DNA from: Bacillota bacterium
GTDB lineage: Bacteria; Bacillota; Clostridia; Oscillospirales; Feifaniaceae
Length of the DNA: 45,606 nucleotides
Assembly: GCA_030705925.1 (NCBI GenBank)
Contig: JAUZPM010000010.1
Span: forward strand, 1-45,606
Reading direction: 5' to 3'
A model generated the notes under the pieces. The model had not been told where the DNA came from. It did no database searches and worked only from the letters and a program-made list of their open reading frames with translations. Both the position numbers and the translations under genes were made by a program. Shown here one piece after another: positions 17,501 to 25,233 of the stretch. Each line of letters opens with the position of its first letter. The first letter of the stretch is position 1.

Positions 17501-17569
17501 ATATGAGAGTATGTCTAACGCCGGATGTTATTGTTATCAAAAAACGGGGCCGATAAGCCTGTTCAGAGA

Positions 17570-19324
17570 TTAATTGTAATCAATAGTAGATCTATCGGGT
17601 TTATATGCCGGATCAACTTTATATTTGCCGTCATCACCGGGAACAGGTGAGAACCCTAGTGATGCAAGCATGATGTCGTTATAATACCATGATCCTTCTA
17701 CAAGATCCGGGAATGGAGACGACTGATTGGATATATCATAAAGCGCAGTTGTTCTGCCGATAAGCCTGTTTATCATCGTTACATATTCAGCTCTTGTCAT
17801 ATACTCTTCCGGCGCAACAGTTGTTGCTGTTCTACCATAGAAAACGCCCGAATCATATAGAGCTTTTATATAAATGTAGTTCGGGTTTGATGTATCTATA
17901 TCGGTAAAAGGCATGGATACACCCATGTTAGGCTGTAACCCAAGGGTCAAAGAAACCATTTTTGCAATTTCGCCTCTTGTTATCGGCTGATACGGATTTA
18001 CTTTTTTATTACTTCCGAAAACCCCCTGCGAGCCCATATATTCCATTGCGTTATATGACCACGTTCCAAGCCCAACATCGGAAAATGTCGGAACAGACGG
18101 AGGAACAAAATCGCCAAGCTGATCGTTTTGCTTTAATATTCTATATAATATAGCGGCGGCTTCTTCACGCTTGATTTCATCATTTGCGCCTACTTCACCA
18201 TATGAATATCCGTAAAGATAAGCATAGTTAAACGAAAGAACTATATCCTTTTTAGGAATGGTTGGAAACTCGGGATCAGGTTCGTCTGGAGTTGCATTTG
18301 GGTCTTTGACTGATAAATTAAAATTAACTGTGCCAGCGGGAGCGCTTGCCTTGCGAACACTGGAACTACCCTGCATAGCAAGTGATGCTGCATACACTGA
18401 ACCATATATTGTTGAACTGCCGCTCAGTACAACATTGGTATTAGGAAGGTATAGACTGCCGACAACGCATATATTAGAACCGATTGACGCCGGCTTATCT
18501 GAATAAATATCTCCAAAGATATGGATGCTCTGACCGTTATAACTTCCGATTGGGTTATTTCCATCTAAAGTAATGGAAGCATTAGGGGCATACAGAGTAC
18601 CCTTCATTCCGAAATTATTAAGGCTTAATGCTGTTGACTGAGCAAAATATGCAAATAATTGACTGGGGTTGCCGCTTTTGTTGAATGATATTGTGCCTTT
18701 ATTCTTACCTGATGTAACTTGAGTTATATTGCCAACATATAAAACAACATTTCCGTCGCCTACAATGTTTAAGAAAGAGTTGGAATCAAGTGTCAATTGG
18801 TCAATTACCACATAAGTTGTTGAACCTGACGGGGCTGTTATATTCAATGTAGGATTGTTGCCGCTTAAAGATACCGTACCATAATAGGCATTCCCAGGAA
18901 CGCTTACAGCGGTGTTTTTTACGTCGAGTGTTTTAGAAGTAAGCGGGATGCCGGTAGGAGCCTCGACGTCCTGCGAATATGACGGAACAGAAACGCTAGA
19001 ATTTGGCTTGATAACCCCAGTTCTAACATATGCCTCTAACGGAGATTCGTAATAAGCATTTCCGTTATCATAATTAAAAGAAACTCCTGAGTTGATATAT
19101 GTGGTTCCGCTTTTTAAAGCATCGGCTTTCCAATCAAGAAACTTGGCTGAGCCTCCACTTACAATAACGTTTCCTTCAATATAACCGTTTCCAACAGTCA
19201 TATCAAGACCGTTACTTACATACACGGCATAATCGTCGATTTGAGTTGATGAAGCAAAGGCAGAAATAGGAGAAATAGAAACCACCAAGCATAAAACGAG
19301 GATAAAGCTAATTAATTTTCGCAT
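17570..19324 (-). CDS. Secreted SLH-domain surface protein with polymer-like beta-rich N-terminal region
   Basis: A 584-residue exported protein. The signal peptide MRKLISFILVLCLVVS...AFAS ends near residue 25. Residues ~30-340 are beta-rich with repeated Ser/Asn/Gly motifs (LTLDSNSFLNIVGDGNVVLYV, MKGTLYAPNASITLDG, CVVGSLYLPNTNVVLSG) resembling the DUF7305-like region of pilus-associated surface proteins. A Pro/Asp linker follows. From ~360 come three SLH-type units (FSDVGLGTWSYNAMEYM, FTDIDTSNPNYIYIKALYDSG, FPDLVEGSWYYNDIMLAS), which tether proteins to pyruvylated wall polymers. It is controlled by its own promoter, a c-di-GMP riboswitch and a terminator. The ligand or role of the N-terminal region is unknown; adhesion or matrix formation would fit c-di-GMP control. 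Confidence 0.88.
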   Translation of the reverse strand: MRKLISFILVLCLVVSISPISAFASSTQIDDYAVYVSNGLDMTVGNGYIEGNVIVSGGSAKFLDWKADALKSGTTYINSGVSFNYDNGNAYYESPLEAYVRTGVIKPNSSVSVPSYSQDVEAPTGIPLTSKTLDVKNTAVSVPGNAYYGTVSLSGNNPTLNITAPSGSTTYVVIDQLTLDSNSFLNIVGDGNVVLYVGNITQVTSGKNKGTISFNKSGNPSQLFAYFAQSTALSLNNFGMKGTLYAPNASITLDGNNPIGSYNGQSIHIFGDIYSDKPASIGSNICVVGSLYLPNTNVVLSGSSTIYGSVYAASLAMQGSSSVRKASAPAGTVNFNLSVKDPNATPDEPDPEFPTIPKKDIVLSFNYAYLYGYSYGEVGANDEIKREEAAAILYRILKQNDQLGDFVPPSVPTFSDVGLGTWSYNAMEYMGSQGVFGSNKKVNPYQPITRGEIAKMVSLTLGLQPNMGVSMPFTDIDTSNPNYIYIKALYDSGVFYGRTATTVAPEEYMTRAEYVTMINRLIGRTTALYDISNQSSPFPDLVEGSWYYNDIMLASLGFSPVPGDDGKYKVDPAYKPDRSTIDYN

Positions 19325-19351
19325 AATATTCCCTCCAAATAACCTTTAAAA

Positions 19352-19390
19352 TAAAAAAACCGCAATTTTGACACAAGTTCAAAATTACGG
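19352..19390 (-). terminator. Intrinsic terminator acting as riboswitch expression platform
   Basis: On the minus strand CCGTAATTTTGA and TCAAAATTGCGG form a 12-pair stem (one U-G) with a seven-base loop and then TTTTTTT. It follows the aptamer immediately, and its first bases overlap the aptamer's 3' end, so ligand binding can influence its formation. The direction of control is not decided. Confidence 0.85.
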
Positions 19391-19465
19391 CAGCTGGCTG
19401 TCATACCCTATGGGTTTAGACCCTTTAGCTTTGCGTCGCTATTTTTCAATAGCTCTGCTATTAAC
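19388..19465 (-). promoter_or_regulatory. Cyclic di-GMP-I (GEMM-I) riboswitch aptamer
   Basis: On the minus strand the RNA contains CUAUUGAAAAAUAG (P2 hairpin with GAAA loop), then the invariant GACGCAAAGCUAAAGGGUC, UAAACCC and UGACAGCCAGCUGCCG with its tetraloop-receptor-like part. Order and spacing match the c-di-GMP-I class. It lies between a strong promoter and the SLH surface-protein gene. Confidence 0.92.
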
Positions 19466-19481
19466 ATAATTATACATTAAT

Positions 19482-19510
19482 ATAATATCGTCTAATAAAT
19501 ATTTTGTCAA
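19482..19510 (-). promoter_or_regulatory. Strong sigma-A promoter for the c-di-GMP riboswitch and SLH gene
   Basis: A perfect TTGACA (19505-19510) and TATTAT (19482-19487) are spaced by exactly 17 bases on the minus strand. The aptamer begins shortly after the predicted start. Confidence 0.8.
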
Positions 19511-19523
19511 GAGATTTATTGTA

Positions 19524-20882
19524 TTATTTAGCAAATTTATTTTCAACCTGCTTATCCTTTATTCCACTTGAGGCATCCTTCTGAAAAATGACTTTTAAGG
19601 TTAACAGCAATATTTTGATATCCAGCCAAAATGAATATTCACGTATATAGATTAAGTCAAAAATCAATTTGTCTGATACATCGGTGTTATATTTTGCATA
19701 AACCTGTGCATACCCGGTAAGCCCAGGCTTAACGACATATCTTTTATCGTAATTTTTTATTGTACGACAAAACTGCTCAACAAAAAACGGGCGTTCGGGA
19801 CGCGGACCGACAAGACTCATATCTCCTTTAAGAATATTTATAAGCTGAGGAAGTTCGTCAAGGCGGGCTCGACGCAAAAATTTTCCGAACGGCGTTATTC
19901 TCGGGTCTGTTTCACATGCGAGAATGGGGCCGGAAAATTTCTCAGCATCCTTAATCATAGTCCTGAATTTATGAATCTTAAATATATGATTTCCCTTTGT
20001 AATTCTATCTTGAATATAAAAAATAGGCCCTGGTGATGAAATTTTTATTCCTAATGAAATTAAACCTATTAGGGGAGAAAGCAAAACTAACCCTGCAGAA
20101 GCCACAACGATATCAAAACCTCGCTTGATAATAGCTTGTCCGGCTGTAGGACCAAAATGTTTAATATGGAAAGATGGCGTATCATCAAACTGTACAGTTT
20201 CGTATTTAATCAGGTTGATGTCATACAATTCTGGCAGAAGATAGACTTCTTTCCCGGCAGCAATAGCCTCAGCCATCAGGTGTCTTTTATACCTTGACGG
20301 GAGTGTATTAGTTATAAATATGTTCTGATAATGTGTGAATTCGGTTTTCAAAAATTCCTCGAAAGCTTCAAAATCCTCAGTATCGATCTGAGTATACCAT
20401 GAGTCAAACATATCCAAGCAGGAATACTTTATTTTCCTTGCCATCTTGTTATCGACGTTTTTTGCTTCGATTACAAGCATCGTTTCTTTTCCTACAAACT
20501 TAATGAACATTTTAGAAAAAAGAATTCGCCAAATTAAAATTATAACAAAATTTACACAGCCGGTTAGTAGTATATAAAGATTTGAAAAATACTCCGGAGA
20601 TAATATCTTGCCGATGATTAAAGTAGATAAAATAGAAACCAGACTTGATAAAATCACTGATAAAAATATATCTATACGTTTCCGGTTTGTATTTCCGTAA
20701 AGCCCCATGGCGTGCATAAGGGGAAATATGATTATCCCATACACAACCGATAGCGTTAATATAGGCCCGTATAACCAGATTTTAAGGCATATTGCTGAAA
20801 CTGATGCACTTAAGAAAAGAATTGCTGCATCAGATATAAAGACAAGAAATTTTAATAATAATGAATTTCTGCCCTTGAGCAT
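19524..20882 (-). CDS. Exopolysaccharide polyprenyl-glycosylphosphotransferase (WcaJ/WbaP-like sugar transferase)
   Basis: A 452-residue membrane enzyme. Four to five N-terminal helices (about 10-130) and a CoA-binding-like middle region precede one more helix (~255-275) and the C-terminal bacterial sugar transferase domain. That domain has KRGFDIVVA, KFRTMIKDAE, the catalytic-region RRARLDELPQ, SLVGPRPERP and KPGLTGYAQV. It moves a sugar-1-phosphate onto undecaprenyl phosphate, the first step of polysaccharide assembly. It is upstream of the c-di-GMP-controlled SLH gene but has its own promoter. No other polysaccharide genes are adjacent, so the sugar and pathway are unknown. GGGGAG precedes the ATG by ten bases. 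Confidence 0.93.
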   Translation of the reverse strand: MLKGRNSLLLKFLVFISDAAILFLSASVSAICLKIWLYGPILTLSVVYGIIIFPLMHAMGLYGNTNRKRIDIFLSVILSSLVSILSTLIIGKILSPEYFSNLYILLTGCVNFVIILIWRILFSKMFIKFVGKETMLVIEAKNVDNKMARKIKYSCLDMFDSWYTQIDTEDFEAFEEFLKTEFTHYQNIFITNTLPSRYKRHLMAEAIAAGKEVYLLPELYDINLIKYETVQFDDTPSFHIKHFGPTAGQAIIKRGFDIVVASAGLVLLSPLIGLISLGIKISSPGPIFYIQDRITKGNHIFKIHKFRTMIKDAEKFSGPILACETDPRITPFGKFLRRARLDELPQLINILKGDMSLVGPRPERPFFVEQFCRTIKNYDKRYVVKPGLTGYAQVYAKYNTDVSDKLIFDLIYIREYSFWLDIKILLLTLKVIFQKDASSGIKDKQVENKFAK

Positions 20883-20913
20883 ATAAGTTACTCCCCAAGA
20901 ATTTTATATTCAC

Positions 20914-20942
20914 ATAATACCATATTTAAATGTACACTACAA
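20914..20942 (-). promoter_or_regulatory. Probable promoter for the sugar transferase gene
   Basis: TTGTAG (20937-20942) and TATTAT (20914-20919) are spaced by 17 bases on the minus strand. The -35 box overlaps a 15-base palindrome. Confidence 0.5.
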
Positions 20943-20952
20943 TAATATTGTA
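20938..20952. repeat. 15-base palindrome over the -35 box of the sugar transferase promoter
   Basis: TACAATA and TATTGTA flank a single A, giving a perfect 7-1-7 palindrome. Its position over the -35 box suggests an operator for an unidentified dimeric repressor. A/T richness makes chance occurrence possible. Confidence 0.45.
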
Positions 20953-20983
20953 TTTGGGGCGTAGAAGCGTTTAAATATTTACA

Positions 20984-21814
20984 CTATTTGCGAAGATAAT
21001 TATGTAACAGAGAAGGCCAGTCGGTTTGGATGATGTCAAAGCCCTTCTTTACAAAATAGCCCCATCCTTCATCAGGATTTTTTAAAATAGACGAATCATC
21101 ATCATGACCCGCTGCAAGCTGTGTAAATTCGTCAAGTGTTATTGCATTTCCCCAAATCAGAAGACCACGCTTTTTTTGCTCAAGTAGGAACGTATCGTCA
21201 ACGAGTGGATTATCCTCCGTTTTAAATACTAATTCCAAAGCAACAAGGTTTACCCCGGCATTATTAACGACTTCTAAATCTTCTGTCTTTTTTAGGATCG
21301 GCATGTACATAAAAGGAACATCACAAGCTGACAAAATATTAAGATAATCAGGTTTTGGCGGGCTTTTTAAGATGATTTGTTCATTCATCCCGTGCTTTTT
21401 CAAAGTTTTAAAAACTGCGGGCCAGCAATACCAGCACCGATCAAGATTTATCAGGCACCGCCCCTTTAAATGCTCGAGTATTTCGTCAAACGTATTGAGA
21501 CCTTCAGCCATAACAGTGCAATTTTGGTTTATATATCTTAACTCGCGGGCCTCTTTAGTTGTCATTTTACGAATATTCTTATTAACACGAAACAACCTAT
21601 CCTCCATTGTATCATGAATTACAAACAGGTCGCCGTCCAAAGTTTGGGCGATATCAGCTTCGACAATATCTGTCCCCATTGCTATGGCAGCATCAAAGCC
21701 GCATGCCGTATTTTCTATAATATTACCGCCGGATGCTCCCCGATGGGTTGCAATCAAAATATTCTTTTTTGCTTTCTCTTCTTTAAGCATTTTTTTTATG
21801 GCTTCTTCATTCAT
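20984..21814 (-). CDS. Glycerophosphodiester phosphodiesterase family protein
   Basis: A 276-residue GDPD-fold TIM-barrel enzyme expected to release glycerol-3-phosphate from glycerophosphodiesters. THRGASGG and ENT hold the catalytic His-Arg and a Glu, VEADIAQTLDGDLFVIHD holds the E-x-D metal ligands and second His, and the C-terminal region ends GFDIIQTDWPSLL. No signal peptide is visible, so it is cytosolic. The open frame reaches 21871. I choose ATG 21814 because AGGGAG precedes it by seven bases. It is alone on this strand; a TTGAAT and TATAAT-like pair lies upstream but overlapping alternatives prevent a clear promoter call. Confidence 0.88.
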   Translation of the reverse strand: MNEEAIKKMLKEEKAKKNILIATHRGASGGNIIENTACGFDAAIAMGTDIVEADIAQTLDGDLFVIHDTMEDRLFRVNKNIRKMTTKEARELRYINQNCTVMAEGLNTFDEILEHLKGRCLINLDRCWYCWPAVFKTLKKHGMNEQIILKSPPKPDYLNILSACDVPFMYMPILKKTEDLEVVNNAGVNLVALELVFKTEDNPLVDDTFLLEQKKRGLLIWGNAITLDEFTQLAAGHDDDSSILKNPDEGWGYFVKKGFDIIQTDWPSLLHNYLRK

Positions 21815-22245
21815 TGTAACACTCCCTATTCTTATAACGATTAGTTTATATTTTATTATAACTGGATTCAACCCTAAAAGAAACTCTCAGCACATTCCCA
21901 ACATTTTTTATAAGATTTTTTCATGGGCTACAAGTCAAGCGGATACTCCGTAATGAGATCAGTCGGATGTAATATTGGTTTTCAATAAAAAGTCTCTGAT
22001 AATTCATTAAAATATGTGGTGTAACATTGAAAATATAGTCGATTGTGCTATTATTATAATATGAAATGGAAAAATAGGAAAAATCAACCGAATTTTGTTT
22101 TGCACGGGCGGTTTCAGCGTCTATTTGGGCACTGTCTGTAACGTGGATGATTCTCCGTTTAGCAATAATGTACGATTATATATAGAAATGTATTTGATTC
22201 TGTAGGATTAAGCAATCGAAGTTAAATTACTGGAGATGAACAATT
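21815..22245. other. Divergent intergenic region without a recognisable gene
   Basis: These 431 bases separate the GDPD gene from the small-protein/SMC-like pair. I see A/T-rich sequence, a likely plus-strand promoter at 22027-22054 and no convincing coding region. A 26-codon frame at 22061-22141 has no ribosome site. The leader of the small protein would be about 185 bases long, which leaves room for a regulatory RNA I cannot identify. Confidence 0.6.
22027..22054 (+). promoter_or_regulatory. Probable promoter for the small protein and SMC-like ATPase pair
   Basis: TTGAAA (22027-22032) and TATTAT (22049-22054) are spaced by 16 bases; a second TATAAT follows at once (22055 onwards). Moderately convincing. 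Confidence 0.5.
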
Positions 22246-22431
22246 ATGAGTGAAAAAAGCATACAAGAAAAAATAAAGGATAATTTCCTTAATATCATTT
22301 CAAAGTCCTCTAAATTCACTGCAGAAGAAGTTGAAGATATAGAAAATACAATAGATCTACCTCAAAAAGCGGATAAGATGGCTGAGAGCTTACTAAAAAA
22401 TATTGGAGGCATAGCTAATGAAGATACTTAA
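22246..22431 (+). CDS. Small acidic helical protein coupled to the SMC-like ATPase
   Basis: A 61-residue protein beginning MSEKSIQEKIKDNFLN, predicted mostly helical and acidic in the middle (FTAEEVEDIENT). GGAG lies nine bases before the ATG. It overlaps the next gene by 14 bases, and that gene's ribosome site (GGAGG) lies inside this coding sequence, so the two products are made together. I do not recognise a family. By position and size it resembles the small middle component of ABC three-component conflict systems described for SMC-like ATPases, but that is inference from layout, not sequence similarity. Confidence 0.7.
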   Translation: MSEKSIQEKIKDNFLNIISKSSKFTAEEVEDIENTIDLPQKADKMAESLLKNIGGIANEDT

Positions 22432-24847
22432 CCTCCATATCCAAAAGTTCCGTGGAATTATTGATCTTAATTTAAATCTCAATGGAAAAAATGCCGTTAT
22501 TTTTGGGCCAAACGGAGTAGGTAAAAGCGCTGTTGTTGACGCGGTTGATTTCCTTTTGCGTGGTGAGGTTTCGAGGTTAACTGGAGAAGGCACTGGTGAC
22601 GTGTCGACAACAAGGCACGGCCCACATATTGGAAGCCAACCTGAAGAAGCAAAAGTTTCGGCTACAATCCAGAGCATATCTGGTACAACATTCAACGTTG
22701 AGCGTACAGTAGCTCAAAAAGATAGAGTAACAATCGATCCTGCTTTTTCCACCTTGTTTAACGACATGGTTACTTATGCTCAAAGCGGAGCTCATTGCCT
22801 TGCGAGACGCGAATTATTGCGCTATATATTAACGACTCCCGCAACTAGATCTCAGCAAATTCAGATGTTACTTGACATCACGGATATAAAAACTATCCGT
22901 GACGCATTTACAAAACTTAAAAAGACTGCGGCAAGTAACTTGAAAGATACTACGGATTCGCTTAAACGCCATTCATCAGAGTTACTAACAAAAGTTGGTG
23001 CTGATTCTAGCGATCAATTACTTGAAAAAATAAATTCTTTAAGAGATACCCTAGGCGGTAACGCTCTCACGTCTCTTGTTGAAAGTTCTTTTACGAATGG
23101 TCTATTATATAGCGATACAAAAGAAAATACAGAGATAGCTAGCTGCATACGAGGATTAGAGGAACTTGAAAAATATATTTCAACACTTCAACCCGTACTT
23201 CAGGAAAAATTACAAAGTTTACGGGATGCCGTCCGGAAAATTGAAAATGAAAACACTTCTATTGAAGATATAGGTTATATTTCGCTTATAAAATCAGGAC
23301 TTGCGTTACTCGATGGCACAGGTCGTTGTCCGTTATGTTTACATGAGTGGGCGTCTGAGGCCGAATTACGTCAGATATTGCAGGATCGAAAAGATAAGAG
23401 TGAATCTCTATCTGCCATACTTGATACATATCAAAAATCTATAACCAGTTTATTAAATGAAGTTTCAACATATAAAGCTAAAATCGGCATACTTCCACAA
23501 CAGCTTAAAAAATGGGACAATGGTTGTGTAGCTGAATTAGAGAATAAGCTAAAGTCAATTTCGGATATATCTTTTCAGGACAATACCGCATATAAGAATT
23601 TCAACAAAGTTCAAGATCTGGTCGTCGCTGTTATAAAGCAGAGTCCTGATGCGTTTTTAGACCTTATTCAACAGCAGTTGGCGGTTTTACGTCCCTTAAT
23701 TGATCAAAACAGCAAAGCAAAAAGCGATGCTTGGCAAGCGCTTAATGCGGCAAATGAGTTGTATAATAAAATTGGAGAGCTGAATAAAAAGTTGCCAAAT
23801 ATTAAGTTGGCGGCTGAGAAGGCTGCGTTTTTACTTGAAACGTATGACGCTTCTCAAGCAACTGTATTGAACGATTTATTTGCTTCTATCAGCGACCGAT
23901 TTACAGAGTTTTACAGGGAAATGCATAATGATGACGAAAAGCAATTCTCCGCTGTATTAAATAATGATGGCGCGTCGGTGAATATGAGTGTGGATTTTTA
24001 TGGGCACGGTCAATTTCCACCAATGGCGTTTCATAGTGAAGGGCATCAAGATAGTATGGGTATTGCTTTGTTTTTTGCTTTGATGGAAAAACTTACGACA
24101 TCAGAATCAGGACTGGTGGTCCTAGACGATGTTGTGATGTCTGTAGATATAGAGCACAGAAAAAACTTCTGCAGGCTAATAAAAAAGTTTTTCCCAGAAC
24201 GGCAATTTATCATTACGACGCATGATACGGTATGGGCAAAAAATCTAGTCAATGAAGGCGTTGTAGAACGCAAAAACAGTATCCAATTTTTATATTGGAA
24301 TGTTACAGAAGGCCCTATAATGGTAGTTGGGCAAGATGTTTGGAGTACAAGCCGTTTGAAGGCTGACGTGGATATCCATGGAGCATCAGCATTTTTCAGA
24401 AGAGAGATGGAATGCTTTTTTGAAAATGTCTGCGACAAATTGCACGCACGCATTCGTTACAATAACGTTCATAAGTGGGATTATGGTCAATATATGAATG
24501 CCGCATACAAAGAACTGCAAGACCTAATAAAGAAAGCAGAGCAGCAAGCACATGTTTTTCAGAATACAGAGGGACTTAAAAAACTAAGCTCGCTTTCCAA
24601 CGCCTTAAAAGCCCAAATTACAGCGGTTACAGCTGACAATTGGGTAACGAATTCGCTTATACATTTTAATCCAGATTATGAAATATCAAAATCAGAGTTT
24701 TTGGCGGCGGTGGACGCGTTAGAACAATTAAGCCACAGTTTTGAATGTCCTAAATGTAGCGCAATATTATCAGTAACGTATAACGGAGAGACTCCCGTTG
24801 CTTTAATGTGTAAATGTGGCAACTACGCATATCCTCTCAAACAATAA
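22418..24847 (+). CDS. SMC/Rad50-like ABC ATPase with CPLC hook motif and C-terminal zinc ribbon
   Basis: An 809-residue ATPase of the RecN/Rad50/AAA_23 group. N-terminal ATPase half: MKILNLHIQKFRG, Walker A GPNGVGKS at 30-37. Helical arms run from ~160 to ~480, with CPLC at 304-307 in the zinc-hook position. C-terminal ATPase half: signature-like SEGHQDSMG at 540-548, Walker B VVLDDVVMSVD at 567-577 with Asp571 where most ABC proteins have Glu, and H-loop TTHD with His602. A helical domain follows (RREMECFFENVCDKL, ~661-675), then a zinc ribbon at 777-800 (CPKC...CKC). The arms are short compared with Rad50. Such proteins act on DNA or in phage-defence and conflict systems. No nuclease domain is visible in it. 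I rate a defence role plausible, unproven. Confidence 0.85.
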   Translation: MKILNLHIQKFRGIIDLNLNLNGKNAVIFGPNGVGKSAVVDAVDFLLRGEVSRLTGEGTGDVSTTRHGPHIGSQPEEAKVSATIQSISGTTFNVERTVAQKDRVTIDPAFSTLFNDMVTYAQSGAHCLARRELLRYILTTPATRSQQIQMLLDITDIKTIRDAFTKLKKTAASNLKDTTDSLKRHSSELLTKVGADSSDQLLEKINSLRDTLGGNALTSLVESSFTNGLLYSDTKENTEIASCIRGLEELEKYISTLQPVLQEKLQSLRDAVRKIENENTSIEDIGYISLIKSGLALLDGTGRCPLCLHEWASEAELRQILQDRKDKSESLSAILDTYQKSITSLLNEVSTYKAKIGILPQQLKKWDNGCVAELENKLKSISDISFQDNTAYKNFNKVQDLVVAVIKQSPDAFLDLIQQQLAVLRPLIDQNSKAKSDAWQALNAANELYNKIGELNKKLPNIKLAAEKAAFLLETYDASQATVLNDLFASISDRFTEFYREMHNDDEKQFSAVLNNDGASVNMSVDFYGHGQFPPMAFHSEGHQDSMGIALFFALMEKLTTSESGLVVLDDVVMSVDIEHRKNFCRLIKKFFPERQFIITTHDTVWAKNLVNEGVVERKNSIQFLYWNVTEGPIMVVGQDVWSTSRLKADVDIHGASAFFRREMECFFENVCDKLHARIRYNNVHKWDYGQYMNAAYKELQDLIKKAEQQAHVFQNTEGLKKLSSLSNALKAQITAVTADNWVTNSLIHFNPDYEISKSEFLAAVDALEQLSHSFECPKCSAILSVTYNGETPVALMCKCGNYAYPLKQ

Positions 24848-24895
24848 GTTCAGAGGATATTGAGAAAAGTAATCTGAAGCCGGAAGGAGCCAAAC

Positions 24896-25170
24896 ATGGA
24901 GATAACTGATTCGAAACTATATGCCATCCTTGTCGAAAGAAAAAGCGATTTTCTGCCGAACATAAAAAAAGTATACAATTATGTGAAAGACTTACCAGAA
25001 TGCAAGGAACAGATATAATACTAGATTTAGACCAATTCACTGAAGTGTTTCCTGATGTGGTGAAAACAAAAATGTTTTTGGAGCGTGCAGAAAAATATGG
25101 AAATGGAGAGGTGTTCTCCTTACAAAAAAACGCTGTCTGGATTAAACAGGCAGCGGTTTTGATTTTGTAA
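24896..25170 (+). pseudogene. Probable frameshifted small gene downstream of the SMC-like ATPase
   Basis: A 40-codon frame (24896-25018, MEITDSKLYAILVERKSDFL) has a good GGAGG ribosome site. It ends at TAA just where a second frame (from 25000, MQGTDIILDLDQFTEVFPDV) takes over with coding-like sequence. Joining them would need a net shift of two bases (or minus one) near 24990-25010. The second frame then runs into the terminator, whose hairpin yields the tail KNAVWIKQAAVLIL, so its true stop seems lost. I read it as a decayed third gene of the module. Two unrelated short frames are the alternative. Confidence 0.5.
25131..25160 (+). terminator. Intrinsic terminator closing the SMC-like ATPase operon
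   Basis: CGCTGTCTG and CAGGCAGCG form a nine-pair stem with one U-G and a seven-base loop, preceded by AAAAAAA and followed by GTTTTGATTTTG. It stands 25 bases before the promoter of the next gene. Confidence 0.82.
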
Positions 25171-25184
25171 TACCTTGCGCTTTT

Positions 25185-25214
25185 TTGACAAAAATAGTAC
25201 AATAAAAATATTAT
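25185..25214 (+). promoter_or_regulatory. Promoter for the HAD phosphatase gene
   Basis: A perfect TTGACA (25185-25190) and TATTAT (25209-25214) are spaced by 18 bases. The -10 box covers the first in-frame ATG (25213), which therefore cannot be the translation start when this promoter is used. Confidence 0.65.
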
Positions 25215-25233
25215 GTTTAAAAGGATTGATTAT

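Noticed and set aside
22061-22141. 26-codon open frame in the leader of the small-protein/ATPase pair
   Set aside because: No ribosome site, atypical composition, and overlap with the promoter -10 region.
21815-25184. Integrated mobile element carrying the SMC-like ATPase
   Set aside because: I found no integrase, transposase, tRNA target, or direct repeats at the edges, although transfer by homologous recombination remains possible.
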